Numbered from the stretch's first letter, positions 34,198 to 43,525 are shown. The stretch: DNA of 64,000 nucleotides from Nocardia pneumoniae NBRC 100136 (GCF_000308755.1 NZ_BAGF01000041.1:1-64000); one strand, 5' to 3'. The notes: generated by a model from the sequence alone, not told the origin. Numbers and translations are program-made.

Positions 34198-34614
34198 ATG
34201 CATCCCTTCCGCGAAGCTGTCGAGGCACGCGACGAGGCCGCCATCGAGGCGCTGCTGGCCGACGATGTGGTGTTCACCAGCCCGGTGGCGTTCAAGCCGT
34301 ACCCCGGCAAGGCGATCACCGCGGCCATCCTGCGCGCGGTGATCCGGGTCTTCGAGGACTTCCGCTATGTGCGGGAGATCGCCGACGCGGGCGGTCGCGA
34401 TCACGCTTTCGTCTTCGAGGCCACCGTCGACGGCAAGCAGCTCACCGGGTGCGATTTCCTGCACTTCGACGAGGACGGCAAAATCGATGACTTCATGGTC
34501 ATGGTGCGCCCGCTCTCGGCCGCGCAGGCGCTGGCCGCCCGGATGGGCGAGCAGTTCGACCGCATCACAGCCGAGGCCACCGCACAGCTCGAGCGCGAGG
34601 CCTCCGGAGCATGA
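34198..34614 (+). CDS. NTF2/SnoaL-like protein
   Basis: A 138-residue cone-shaped alpha+beta barrel protein of the NTF2-like superfamily. It begins HPFREAVEARDEAAIEALLADDVVF and ends with GCDFLHFDEDGKIDDFMVMVRPL, both typical. Members are enzymes (isomerases, cyclases) or binding proteins. The ATG at 34198 follows GGCGTGG. The stop overlaps the next start (ATGA at 34611-34614), so it belongs with the phytoene-desaturase-like oxidoreductase and may handle its substrate or product. Confidence 0.8.
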   Translation: MHPFREAVEARDEAAIEALLADDVVFTSPVAFKPYPGKAITAAILRAVIRVFEDFRYVREIADAGGRDHAFVFEATVDGKQLTGCDFLHFDEDGKIDDFMVMVRPLSAAQALAARMGEQFDRITAEATAQLEREASGA

Positions 34615-36098
34615 GCGACTTCGACGCCATCGTCATCGGCGCGGGCAATGCCGGGCTCACCGCCGCCGCCACCTTGCAGCGTGCCGGCGCGCGGACTCTG
34701 CTGCTCGAGCGGCACAACATTCCCGGCGGTTGCGGAACTTCCTTCCGCCGGGGGCGTTTCGAGTTCGAGGTAGCGCTGCACCAGCTGTCCGGCGTCGGTG
34801 CGCAAGGACAGCCGATCTCCCTGCGCGAGGGCTTGTTCACCCAGCTCGGCATCGCCGACAAGCTCGAATTCGTCCAGGAGCACGACCTCTACCGCGCGGT
34901 GATCCCCGGACAGCTGGACCTGACGCTGCCCGCCGACTGGGACGCGGCCATCGACGCCATCGAGGCACAGTTCCCCGGCAACCGCGATCGTGCGGCGAAG
35001 TTCTTCGAACTACTGAAGCAGGTGACGTTCTGGCAGATCGCCGCCATGCGCGGGATGCCGGCCGAGCAGATCGACCCGATGCTGTTCACCTACGGGCTGC
35101 GGCCACTGCAGGACGTTCTGGACGAGTACTTCGACGACGACCGGATCAAGGCCGCCCTCGGCATGTACTGGACCTATCTCGGTCAGCCTCCGTCGAAACT
35201 GCGGTTCCAGGACCTGGCGCTGACCTTGTTCGCCTACTTCGAGTTCAAGCCCTGGCATGTGCGCGGCGGGTCGCAGGCGATGTCGAGCGCGATCCTCGAC
35301 GCCTTCCTCGCCGCCGGGGGAGAGGTGCGGTTCAACACCGGTGTCGTGGCCATCCTCACCGAGAACGGCCGCGTCCTGGGAGTCCGGCTCGACGACGGCG
35401 CGGAAGTGACCGCGTCCGATGTGGTGTCCAACGCGTCGCTGCCCACGACCTACGGCATGCTCGAGGGAATCGACGTGCCGACCGCGGTGCGCGACGACCT
35501 GGCCACCCGGCGCATCGGCGTGTCCGGGTTCGTGCTGCACATGGGCCTGGACGCCACACCGGCCGAACTCGGGTTCACCACCAGCACCACGTTCGTGAAC
35601 ATGGACACCGACGACGACCGGACCTACAACGCGTGGCGTTCCTTCGAACCGGCGCGCGGCATCTGCGTCAGCTCGTACGATGTCGCGCCGATCGGGTTCG
35701 CGCCCGCCGGCGCCACCCATGTCAGCCTGATGACGCTGCAATACGCCGACATCTGGCGCACCGTGGCGCCGTCGGAGTACGCGCGCGCCAAATTCGCCTA
35801 CGCCGAAACGCTGCTCGACCTGTGCGAGACCATCACCCCCGGTATCCGTGACGCCATCGAGGAAGTCGACGTCGCAACGCCGTTGACGATGATGCGCTAT
35901 CTCGGTCATCCGGGCGGCGCCATCTACGGCTACGACCAGGACGCCACCGAGGGCTGGCTGTTCCGCAACAGCGAACGCGAAACCCATGTGCCCGGCTTGC
36001 ATTTGGCGGGCTCGTGGGCGGGCATCGGCGGATTCCAACCCACCCTCGAAGCGGGCGCACGCGTCGCCCGCCGCCTGCTGCGCGCCAAGGCCGCCTGA
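34611..36098 (+). CDS. Phytoene desaturase/retinol saturase-like FAD oxidoreductase
   Basis: A 495-residue flavoprotein of the CrtI/RetSat superfamily. It has the N-terminal dinucleotide site GAGNAGLTAA and ERHNIPGG, the substrate-domain stretch HVRGGSQAMSSAI, and the C-terminal FAD motif LAGSWAGIGGFQPTLEAGARVARRLL. Relatives desaturate or saturate isoprenoid chains, but many are uncharacterised. No carotenoid synthase is nearby. It is coupled to an NTF2-like gene and followed 12 bp later by a reductase gene, suggesting an electron-fed reaction. Confidence 0.85.
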   Translation: MSDFDAIVIGAGNAGLTAAATLQRAGARTLLLERHNIPGGCGTSFRRGRFEFEVALHQLSGVGAQGQPISLREGLFTQLGIADKLEFVQEHDLYRAVIPGQLDLTLPADWDAAIDAIEAQFPGNRDRAAKFFELLKQVTFWQIAAMRGMPAEQIDPMLFTYGLRPLQDVLDEYFDDDRIKAALGMYWTYLGQPPSKLRFQDLALTLFAYFEFKPWHVRGGSQAMSSAILDAFLAAGGEVRFNTGVVAILTENGRVLGVRLDDGAEVTASDVVSNASLPTTYGMLEGIDVPTAVRDDLATRRIGVSGFVLHMGLDATPAELGFTTSTTFVNMDTDDDRTYNAWRSFEPARGICVSSYDVAPIGFAPAGATHVSLMTLQYADIWRTVAPSEYARAKFAYAETLLDLCETITPGIRDAIEEVDVATPLTMMRYLGHPGGAIYGYDQDATEGWLFRNSERETHVPGLHLAGSWAGIGGFQPTLEAGARVARRLLRAKAA

Positions 36099-36110
36099 AC
36101 GGAGCACATC

Positions 36111-37247
36111 ATGAGACACCCCCTCGCCGAACGGTTCGACGGCGCGGCGCAGATCCTCGCCGAGATCGACTCCCGCATGCCCGACACCCGCGACTACCGC
36201 GCCGAAACACGCGCCACCATCGACGCCTACCACCCCGAACGCCTGCAACTGGTCGTCGCCGAGATCATCGACGAGACCGCGACCACCAAGACCTTCCGGC
36301 TCGCAGGCATCGACCGACTCGAGCTGCCACCGTTCCTGGCCGGTCAATACGTCAACGTCTTCCTCGACGGCACCAGCCGCCCCTACGCCATCTCCTCCAA
36401 CCCCGCCCGGCTCGACCGATACGACCTCACCGTGCGCCGCGTCCCCGGCGGACGCGTCAGCAACCTGCTCATCGACACCGTCCGCGTCGGGCAGGTCCTC
36501 ACCACCACCGGCCCGATGGGCACCTTCCACCACAACCCGCTCTTCCACGGCGACGACGTGGTGTTCCTGGCCGGCGGCTCCGGCGTCGCCCCAGCGATGA
36601 GCATGATCCGCGAGATCGTCGACCGGAACCTGAACCGGACCTTCCACCTGATCTACGGCTCCCGCCAGGCCTCGGACGTGATCTTCCGCGCCGAGCTGGA
36701 CGAGCTCGCCGCCGAGCACCCCGGTATCACGGTCGACCACGTCATCGCCGAACCCGATGCCGACTGGACCGGGACCACCGGATTCCTCACCGCCGACACC
36801 ATCAAAACCCTCGTGCGCGAGTTGGACGGCCGCATGGTCTACGTGTGCGGGCCTCGAGCCCTCTACCCGTACGCCCTCGAGCAACTGACCGCACTCGGAC
36901 ATCCACGCAAACGGATCCGCTTCGAAGCCAACGGCGCACCGAGCGACCCCACCGCCCAACCACACTGGCCCACCGGAGTCGACCCGACCGGCGAGGTCAC
37001 CGTCACCGTCGGCGACACCTCCTTCCGCACCCCGCGGAATCGGCCGCTGCTGGACGCCTTGGAGGACAACGGTATTCGCCCCGGAGCCGCGTGCCGCTCC
37101 GGCGAATGCAGCCTGTGCCGAGTGCGAATCGTCAAGGGCGAAGTACACACCGCCGAGGAGGCAAGACTCCGCCTGTCCGACAACCGGTTCGGCTACACCC
37201 ACTCCTGCGTGGCCTACCCGATCAGCGACGTGGAGATCGATCTGTGA
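36111..37247 (+). CDS. FAD/NAD(P) reductase with C-terminal [2Fe-2S] ferredoxin
   Basis: A 378-residue three-domain reductase like phthalate dioxygenase reductase or PaaE. The FAD domain has RPYAISSNP, the NAD domain has LAGGSGVAPAMSMIREI and YVCGP, and a plant-type cluster at the C-terminus has C-RSGE-C-SL-C and a fourth Cys in THSC. The first 45 residues are an extra helical region. It passes electrons from NAD(P)H to a partner, plausibly the adjacent CrtI-like enzyme or an unlinked oxygenase. GGAG precedes the ATG. Confidence 0.9.
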   Translation: MRHPLAERFDGAAQILAEIDSRMPDTRDYRAETRATIDAYHPERLQLVVAEIIDETATTKTFRLAGIDRLELPPFLAGQYVNVFLDGTSRPYAISSNPARLDRYDLTVRRVPGGRVSNLLIDTVRVGQVLTTTGPMGTFHHNPLFHGDDVVFLAGGSGVAPAMSMIREIVDRNLNRTFHLIYGSRQASDVIFRAELDELAAEHPGITVDHVIAEPDADWTGTTGFLTADTIKTLVRELDGRMVYVCGPRALYPYALEQLTALGHPRKRIRFEANGAPSDPTAQPHWPTGVDPTGEVTVTVGDTSFRTPRNRPLLDALEDNGIRPGAACRSGECSLCRVRIVKGEVHTAEEARLRLSDNRFGYTHSCVAYPISDVEIDL

Positions 37248-37368
37248 CCACGAGGGTGAGCGCGGATTGATGTGCTGCCAGCGCTGATACGCGCGGGTGA
37301 CGGTGGTCGGGTGACGACTATGCGTGCGTCGGTGGTGATGTGCTGCGGGAAATTTCGAGCGCGACCTG

Positions 37369-38514
37369 TCAGCGGCACCGGCGGGAGTTGAGCCGGGCGG
37401 CCTGGCGCGTCAGGTGGTCACGCTCGGCGAGGTTGGGTGCCTTTTGGGCGGCCTCGGCGTACAGCCGTGCCGCTGTCACCAGGTCGCCGTCGCGCTCGTG
37501 GAGGTACGCCGCCACCGCGGCGTGGCGGGGCAGTGAGTCGTCCAGCGCGGCGAGCGCCGCCAGGCCGGCGCGCGGTCCGTCGGCCTCGCCGACGGCCACC
37601 GCGCGGTTGAGCCGGACGACCGGGTTGTCGGTCAGGCGCGTGAGCTCGTCGTACCACTCGACGATCTGCACCCAGTCGGTCTCCTCGGCGGTGGGCGCGT
37701 CAGCGTGCAGTGCCGCGATGGCGGCCTGGGCCTGGAACTCGCCCAGCCGGTCGCGGGCGAGGGCCGCCTGCAGGAGTGCGACGCCCTCGGCGATCAACCC
37801 GGTGTCCCACCGGCTGCGGTCCTGCTCGGCGAGCGGCACCAGGCTGCCGTCGGGCGCGGTGCGGGCGGCGCGCCGGGCGTGGTGGAGCAGCATGAGGGCG
37901 AGCAGCCCCGCCACCTCGGGGTGGTCGATCGCCGCCGCGAGCTGCCGGGTGAGCCGGATGGCCTCGGCGGCGAGGTCGACGTCGCCGGAGTAGCCCTCGT
38001 TGAAGACCAAGTAGAGGACGCGCAGCACGGTGGCGACGTCGCCGGGCTGGTCGAACCGCACGGTGGCGACGGTGCGCTTGGCCCGGCTGATGCGCTGCGC
38101 CATGGTCGCCTCGGGCACCAGGTAGGCCTGGGCGATCTGGCGGGTGGTCAGACCGCCGACGGCGCGCAGCGTCAGCGCGACCGCTGACGCCGGAGTCAGC
38201 GACGGGTGCGCGCACAGGAAGTAGAGCTGGAGCGTGTCGTCCACCGCGGGCGCGGGCCCGGGTACCGACTCCTCGTCGAGGAGTTCCTCCCGCCGTCGGC
38301 GGGCGGCGTCGGCCCGGGTCGCGTCCAGGAACTTGCGCCAGGCCACGGTCACCAGCCAGCCCTTCGGATCCCGCGGCGGATCGACAGGCCACACGCGGAC
38401 CGCCTCGACCAGCGCGTCTTGCACGGCGTCCTCGGCCGCCGCGAAATCGGCTCCGCGGCGGACGAGGATCGCGAGCACACTCGGCGTGAGGCTCCGGAGC
38501 AGGGCCTCGTTCAT
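37369..38514 (-). CDS. ECF42-type sigma factor with C-terminal TPR-like extension
   Basis: A 381-residue sigma factor, twice the size of a simple ECF. The sigma-2 region (AAAEDAVQDALVEAVRVWP, PKGWLVTVAWRKFLDATR) and sigma-4 region (GGLTTRQIAQAYLVPEATMAQRISRAKRTV) occupy the first 165 residues; the remaining 215 are helical repeats (YLVFNEGYSGD, WVQIVEWYDEL, RLNRAVAV). This layout and the adjacent DGPF-protein gene define group ECF42, which has no anti-sigma factor and is thought to be controlled by its own extension. It starts 7 bp after the DGPF gene. Confidence 0.9.
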   Translation of the reverse strand: MNEALLRSLTPSVLAILVRRGADFAAAEDAVQDALVEAVRVWPVDPPRDPKGWLVTVAWRKFLDATRADAARRRREELLDEESVPGPAPAVDDTLQLYFLCAHPSLTPASAVALTLRAVGGLTTRQIAQAYLVPEATMAQRISRAKRTVATVRFDQPGDVATVLRVLYLVFNEGYSGDVDLAAEAIRLTRQLAAAIDHPEVAGLLALMLLHHARRAARTAPDGSLVPLAEQDRSRWDTGLIAEGVALLQAALARDRLGEFQAQAAIAALHADAPTAEETDWVQIVEWYDELTRLTDNPVVRLNRAVAVGEADGPRAGLAALAALDDSLPRHAAVAAYLHERDGDLVTAARLYAEAAQKAPNLAERDHLTRQAARLNSRRCR

Positions 38515-38521
38515 TCCAGGC

Positions 38522-38929
38522 TCACTCCGTGATGGTGGGCGGCGCGGTCAGGAACGGGCGCACCTCGAGCCACTCGCGGATCGGCTTCCCGCCCGCCCCG
38601 GGGGCGGCCGACAGCTCCCCGGCCAGCTCGATGGCGCGCTCGTAGCTGTCGACGTCGATCACCATCCAGCCGGCGATGAGGTCCTTGGTCTCGGCGAACG
38701 GACCGTCGGTGACCGGCGGGCGACCCTCGCCGTCGTACCGGACGAACGTGCCCTCGGGGGCGAGCGCCTGACCGTCGACGAACTCGCCGGTCTCTTCGAG
38801 CCGGGCCGCGAAGTCACGCATGTACTGCATGTGGGCCGAGACCTCCTCCGGCGTCCACTTGTCCATCGGCACGTCGTTGACCGGAGCCGGGGCGCCGCGG
38901 TAGTGCTTGAGCAGCAAGTACTTGGCCAT
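38522..38929 (-). CDS. DGPF/YCII-related protein, ECF42 partner
   Basis: A 135-residue protein with the diagnostic D75-G-P-F78 in VTDGPFAETKDLIAGWMVIDVDS. DGPF proteins are dimeric alpha-beta barrels of the YCII family and the usual targets and neighbours of ECF42 sigma factors; their reaction is unknown. The ATG at 38929 follows GAGGAG; the frame extends upstream without a better start. It is the first gene of the two-gene operon. Confidence 0.9.
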   Translation of the reverse strand: MAKYLLLKHYRGAPAPVNDVPMDKWTPEEVSAHMQYMRDFAARLEETGEFVDGQALAPEGTFVRYDGEGRPPVTDGPFAETKDLIAGWMVIDVDSYERAIELAGELSAAPGAGGKPIREWLEVRPFLTAPPTITE

Positions 38930-38980
38930 GGTGTTTCTCCTCGGTGCTGGTGCGACCCATGTCGATCGCATTCACCACGG

Positions 38981-39008
38981 GGACGGAGCCAGTCACAGAT
39001 TCTCGACA
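38981..39008 (-). promoter_or_regulatory. Candidate ECF42 autoregulated promoter
   Basis: On the minus strand TGTCGA (39008-39003) and CGTCC (38985-38981) are separated by 17 bp, 52 bp upstream of the DGPF start. The -35 sequence TGTCGA is the one reported for ECF42 targets in Streptomyces venezuelae, and the CG-T/A-C type -10 also agrees. The sigma factor would thus control its own operon. Confidence 0.6.
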
Positions 39009-39218
39009 TCGCCCTCCGATTTTTTCAGCTCTCGTAGAGCCTAGGTGCGCGTCTCGCGGTGTCGAGCACGTCACGGACGGGCAACGCGCACTACTGGACA
39101 AGTGGCTCCCGCTCGGCGACCCGAGCAGCGAGGACTGGTGGCCTCTTGAGCGCGAGTGCGCAGGCCTGGCGGCGGCCGAGCACCGACGCCGACGCACTGG
39201 TCTGATTCGGTGCGCGAA

Positions 39219-40667
39219 CTACGGTGCCTGGAAGCCGCCGATCTTCTGCTCGAGCAGTTCGGCCAGCCGCAGCGGGGTGCGGTCCTCGAACATCGGACCG
39301 ATGAGCTGCACTCCCACCGGCAGGCCCTCGGGTGAGCGGCCCGCCGGTATGGCGGTGGCGGGCAGGCCGGGCATGGTCGCCAGACCGGCCCAGACGAGCT
39401 GGTCGAAGTACGGGTACTCGACGCCGTCGATGTCGATGTGCCGGTTCTCCAGACCTCCGTTGTGGTCGTGCGGGAAGGCGGGAGTGGGCGTGATGGGGCA
39501 CACCACGGCATCGAACTCGGCGAACAGCTGCCGCCAGCCGTGGCGGTGCAGCTCCCGCCGGTTGTTCGCCTCGACCCAGTCGCGGTGGCTGAGCACCATG
39601 CCGCGCAGCCGCGCCGCATCGAGACGCCGGTCGTCCGCGCTCAGGGCGGCGGCCTGGGTCTGCAGGTGTTCGTACACGTCGACGGAAATACCTGCGGCGG
39701 CGTTCGACAGCATCAGCAGCATGTAGAGCGTCGCCGCTTCGGTCGGATCGGGCAGCAGCGGACTGCGCCGTTCGACGCGGGCGCCCTCGTCGAGGAGCGC
39801 GTCGGCGACCCGGTTCACGCCCGCCCGCACCGCCGATCCGGTCGCAATCAGCGGATGGTCCTCGATGATCAGGACACGGAAGTCCGACAGCCGCTCGTGG
39901 CGCGCGGACGGCAGTGCGACGTCGTAGGCGACGCCGTGGGTCAGCGGGTCCGGTCCGGCCATCACGTCGAGCAGCAGCGCGAGGTCGCGGGCGGTGCGCG
40001 CCATCGGACCGACAACAGCAAGGTCGAGGTCGACCGGCAAAGCCAGCGCGGGCGGCGCGGCCATACCCCGGGTCGCCACCAGCCCGAGTGTCGGCTTGTG
40101 CGCGTATACACCGCAGAAATGCGCGGGGGTGCGCAGCGAACCGGCGAGGTCGGAGCCGATGGACAGCGCGCCGAATCCGGCCGCCAGGGCCGCCGCCGAA
40201 CCGCCGGACGACCCACCCGACGTGCGGCCGTGATCCCACGGATTGTTGGTGGTGCCGTAGATCTCGTTGAAGCTCTGGATATCTCGCAGCATCAACGGCA
40301 CATTGGTCTTACCGAGCACCACAGCGCCGGCGGCCTTCAGCCGCGACACCTGTACCGCGTCCTCGGCAGGCACATAGTCTCGCTGTGCCGGTATGCCCCA
40401 GGTGGTGGGCAGCCCGGCGATGTTGTAGCTCTCTTTGACCGTCACCGGTATGCCGAGCAGCGGCCGGTCCTCGCCGCGGGCGCGCGCCTGGTCGGCACGG
40501 TGCGCGGCGGCCCGCGCATGGTCGAAGGTCCGCACACAGATCGCGTTGATCACCTTGTCGTCCCGCTCGATACGGGCGATCGCTTCGTCGGTCAGTTCCG
40601 CCGAGGTCACCTCACCGGCACGCAATGCGGCCGCGAGCTCTTCGGCCGACCGAAAATTCCACTCCAT
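39219..40667 (-). CDS. Amidase signature family hydrolase
   Basis: A 482-residue amidase. The catalytic triad can be placed: Lys78 (VTVKES), cis-Ser in GGSSGGS (153/154), and nucleophile Ser177 in GSDLAGSLR. The family hydrolyses a wide range of amides (GatA, acetamidase, 6-aminohexanoate-type). There are no GatB/GatC neighbours, so it is a catabolic amidase rather than the tRNA enzyme. ATG start. Its upstream region holds two copies of a 20-bp motif 120 bp apart. Confidence 0.9.
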   Translation of the reverse strand: MEWNFRSAEELAAALRAGEVTSAELTDEAIARIERDDKVINAICVRTFDHARAAAHRADQARARGEDRPLLGIPVTVKESYNIAGLPTTWGIPAQRDYVPAEDAVQVSRLKAAGAVVLGKTNVPLMLRDIQSFNEIYGTTNNPWDHGRTSGGSSGGSAAALAAGFGALSIGSDLAGSLRTPAHFCGVYAHKPTLGLVATRGMAAPPALALPVDLDLAVVGPMARTARDLALLLDVMAGPDPLTHGVAYDVALPSARHERLSDFRVLIIEDHPLIATGSAVRAGVNRVADALLDEGARVERRSPLLPDPTEAATLYMLLMLSNAAAGISVDVYEHLQTQAAALSADDRRLDAARLRGMVLSHRDWVEANNRRELHRHGWRQLFAEFDAVVCPITPTPAFPHDHNGGLENRHIDIDGVEYPYFDQLVWAGLATMPGLPATAIPAGRSPEGLPVGVQLIGPMFEDRTPLRLAELLEQKIGGFQAP

Positions 40668-40700
40668 GAATTCGACGGTATCGGTCTGCCGCAGCGGACA

Positions 40701-40845
40701 TAAAATGCCGCTTCGCGCAAACGGGAAAGTCGAACGGGGACCTTCAGTTCAAATCAACGCACTCGTTCTGTCATATCCCATGGTTACGGTGGGCAGAGCC
40801 GACTCGATTGGCGCAGGCCATGAAATGCCGTTTTGCACAATGGGA
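40701..40845 (+). repeat. Two copies of a 20-bp motif exactly 120 bp apart
   Basis: TAAAATGCCGCTTCGCGCAA at 40701-40720 and TGAAATGCCGTTTTGCACAA at 40821-40840 agree at 16 of 20 positions, and both are followed by a GGGA-type tract. The first begins 34 bp upstream of the amidase ATG. They may be binding sites for a regulator of the amidase gene. Confidence 0.45.
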
Positions 40846-40876
40846 TAGATGTCACAATGGACCACCGTGTTCCCCT

Positions 40877-40899
40877 CCGGCCGCAGACTGTGCGGCCGG
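40877..40899. terminator. Hairpin CCGGCCGCA-GACTG-TGCGGCCGG
   Basis: Perfect 9-bp arms with a 5-nt loop. No gene ends here, so it is either an attenuator or terminator in a leader transcript or an unrelated structured site. Confidence 0.4.
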
Positions 40900-41304
40900 G
40901 CCGCTGGCCATGGCGACGTGCGGCGACATCGGTGCCGGGCCCGAAAACTCAGGAGACGTGCCCGCGAGGCAGGTGGACCCCGTGCACGGCCGAAAAATGC
41001 AATTCATTCCCATGAATTAGCGGTATTGCATCCGTGCATTATTTGTCGTTCGAACGGTACCGGGATTCGTGGTGGGGACCTCGTCATAGGTCAGCGGCCG
41101 CCGACCGGGTTGGCCCTTGAAGTCGGCGACATGTGCGATCGAGTTTCTGTTGAGTTCTTCGAGGTCGAGGCCCGGTTTCCGAACGAGGCCGCGGGCGTTG
41201 CCTGTTGTCGCGGTGACATTCGCGGGGCCATAGCGGTCTCCAGGCGCGGGAAGGCATTACAACTGAGTTCACAACGAGATTCGTGACAGATAGGGATCCA
41301 GAAC

Positions 41305-41634
41305 GTGACCTCGACAAGCAGGCTGGCGGTAATCCTTGTGGCCGCCGCCATCTCAGTGGCGGCGTTCGCCGGCGCCGCGCAAGGCGGGCAGGCAACTGCA
41401 GTCGACAGGCATGAAGGCGTGGCCGACTGCATCCAGTGGTGGTGGACCGACATCGGCGCGTCGACGACGACCATCCACAGGCACAACCTACGCCCGAGCA
41501 GGCAGAATCTGATTGTCTCGTGGCAGAACAATCGGACGAACGGGAATCCGGATGAGGTGATGTACGGAATTCCGGGCGGTGACGAAGGCTCCGACACGTG
41601 GGAGGGTATTCCGATCTCCTTCAGAGAATTATGA
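41305..41634 (+). CDS. Small secreted hypothetical protein
   Basis: A 109-residue protein with a GTG start and a Sec signal (RLAVILVAAAISVAAFAGAAQGG, cleavage about residue 27). The mature 80 residues are Trp-rich (CIQWWWTDIG, LIVSWQNN, SDTWEGIPISF) with a single Cys. No family recognised. It stands alone between the amidase promoter region and the recombinase-associated DNA. Confidence 0.5.
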   Translation: MTSTSRLAVILVAAAISVAAFAGAAQGGQATAVDRHEGVADCIQWWWTDIGASTTTIHRHNLRPSRQNLIVSWQNNRTNGNPDEVMYGIPGGDEGSDTWEGIPISFREL

Positions 41635-42083
41635 GACATACCCAACCGCCCGCCGTCCCTCGGTACACCAGCGGTGTGGCTGGCCGTAGGGGTTGTGCTC
41701 GGGCCAGTTGTCCGGGCACTCGCGGCCGAGGCGGTGATCACGCCTTCGCTGGAGCATGTCGGCGGGGCAGGTGCCCGAGCGCCGGAAGCCACCTGTGCCC
41801 GGCGGATGGGCGGTTGGGTCGATCTCGCCGGTCGCCAGAGGACCGATTATCGGCCTGGCGCGGCGTTGTCCTGTGCGGCAGCTGATTCGGTCTCGGCATG
41901 AGGAATCTCGCGTGGCGGACCGGCCGCCTCCGGAAGGCCGGACGCGATGATCTGGGAAGCATCGCCATCAGTGGCGGGACTGTCAGGAACTTTGGGGGTG
42001 GAGGTGATGCCGAACAGGTGGTTGGATGTCCGGATCGCGCAGGAGTTGGTGGAGCAGGCCCGCGGCGAGGGGTACTTGCAACG
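41635..42083. other. Interval beside the recombinase gene, nothing certain
   Basis: About 450 bp without a convincing gene. An open frame at 42007-42141 looks protein-like (WLDVRIAQELVEQARGEGYL) but overlaps the recombinase gene end and lacks a ribosome-binding site. An attachment site could lie here, but no repeat pair was found by eye. Confidence 0.3.
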
Positions 42084-43286
42084 TCACAGGCCGAGTTTGG
42101 TGACCGCGTTGTCTTCCAGAGGGTTTGCCGTCCGGATGTAGCCGTGGACGGTGCGCGGGTTGGACCATCGGCCCTGGCGCATGATCTCGCGGTCGCTGGC
42201 GCCGCCGAGCGCGGCCTGCGTGGCGAATCCGGCGCGCAGGGAGTGGCCGGAGAAGAGGTCGGGGTCGAGACCGGCGCGGGCGGCATAGCGCTTGACCAGT
42301 TCGGCGACCGCGCGACCGGACATGGCGTGGTCGGCGATGGTTCCGTGCCGCGTAATGGCGGGGAAGAGGGGAAGGTCCGGGTCGATGCGGGTGCCGGTGA
42401 AGCCGTGGCAGCGGTGGATGTCGGGAGAACCGGTAGCCAGCTCGGACAGCCAGCTGCGGACACCGGAAGTTCCTGCGACGACATGTATTTCGCGCAGACG
42501 CAGCCAGTCGGCGAAAGCGCAGACCGGGCAGGTGGCGGGGCGGCGGCCGCGCGGGAGGGCCACGCGCTGCTGCGCCGCGCCGGTGGGGTCGGTCTTCGTG
42601 GCGGGCAGGCGGATCAGCAGGATCGGTTCGCCGGTGCCGTGGTCGGTGCTCACCTCGACGTCGCCTATCCGCAGTCCGGCGAGTTCGCTGCGGCGCAGGG
42701 CTCCGGCGAAACCGATGAGCAGTGCGAGCGCGTCCCGGCGGCGGGCGGGTTCGGTGGGCCAGCCCGGATCGGGAAGCCCGCCCAGGAGTTGGTCGAGAGT
42801 GTGCAGCAGCACCGGACGTTTACGCCGGGGCTGGGTGCGGCGGGTGCGGCGGATACCGCGCAGGGTCAGCCGCACCACATCCGAGCGCGTCGGCGACGGC
42901 AGTCCGTTGGCCGCGTGAACCGCCGCGATGGCGGCCGACTTTCGCTCCAACGTCGCCGGACTGAACGCCCATCCGCCCGCATCGCGACGCGCGTCGGCGG
43001 CCGCCGCCAGGTAGACGGCGAAGTCGAGCGCATCAGCGGGCAGCGCCTGTCGGCCTTCGGCGGCACACCAAGCCGCCCAGGCAACCCAGTCGGCGCGATA
43101 GGCGCGCACCGTGTTCGCCGACTGGGACGCTTCGAGGTACCGGCGCAGCGAACCGGCCTGATCGTCGTCGAAGCGATCCCGCACCAGGCGCAGTGCGGCG
43201 GCGTCGACCAATACACTGCGGACCCCGCGGCGCAGCTCCGTGCGCACCGACTCGGGGACCGCGATGACGGTGGATCGATCGTCCAT
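42084..43286 (-). CDS. Tyrosine recombinase (phage-type integrase)
   Basis: A 400-residue recombinase with all active-site residues: Arg199 (LRRSELAGL), Lys231 (ATKTD), His348-x2-Arg351 (HSLRAGFAT), Trp374 (GRWSNPRT) and nucleophile Tyr383 (HGYIR). The SAM-like core-binding domain occupies residues 40-150. It catalyses site-specific strand exchange. No excisionase or att repeats are obvious, so it may be a stranded integrase of a degraded element or a solitary recombinase. Many actinobacteria carry such genes beside accessory islands. Confidence 0.9.
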   Translation of the reverse strand: MDDRSTVIAVPESVRTELRRGVRSVLVDAAALRLVRDRFDDDQAGSLRRYLEASQSANTVRAYRADWVAWAAWCAAEGRQALPADALDFAVYLAAAADARRDAGGWAFSPATLERKSAAIAAVHAANGLPSPTRSDVVRLTLRGIRRTRRTQPRRKRPVLLHTLDQLLGGLPDPGWPTEPARRRDALALLIGFAGALRRSELAGLRIGDVEVSTDHGTGEPILLIRLPATKTDPTGAAQQRVALPRGRRPATCPVCAFADWLRLREIHVVAGTSGVRSWLSELATGSPDIHRCHGFTGTRIDPDLPLFPAITRHGTIADHAMSGRAVAELVKRYAARAGLDPDLFSGHSLRAGFATQAALGGASDREIMRQGRWSNPRTVHGYIRTANPLEDNAVTKLGL

Positions 43287-43525
43287 GTCTCGGCTCCCGC
43301 GTTCACGTCGGCGACTGGCATACCCGCACCAAGGTATTCGGCGCGCGACTTCACCCTACGGCACGCTCAACCGGGGCCTTCGGCACCGTACAGAACCAAG
43401 TTGCCCTTTCTGGCCGACAATGAGTCCCTGAGCCCCCGAATTCCCAAGCGTCACAGTGACAGTTCGAAGGGGCATGGCGACTTCTGGCCGGAATCGGTTT
43501 CTACCGTCCTCACCCCGCATCCGGA

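Larger units (their letters stand above)
40668..41304. other. Long non-coding region with repeats upstream of the amidase gene
   Basis: About 640 bp with no credible gene. It contains two similar motifs at 40701 and 40821, a hairpin at 40877-40899, a CGTTCGAACG palindrome (41047-41056) overlapped by CGGTACCG (41055-41062), and locally AT-richer DNA from 40990 to 41060. Confidence 0.45.

Noticed and set aside
40877..40899. Terminator of a small gene
   Set aside because: No credible gene ends there on either strand, so only a hairpin is reported.
42007..42141. Small frame with a helical stretch WLDVRIAQELVEQARGEGYL
   Set aside because: Overlaps the end of the recombinase gene by 58 bp and has no ribosome-binding site; kept only as a note.
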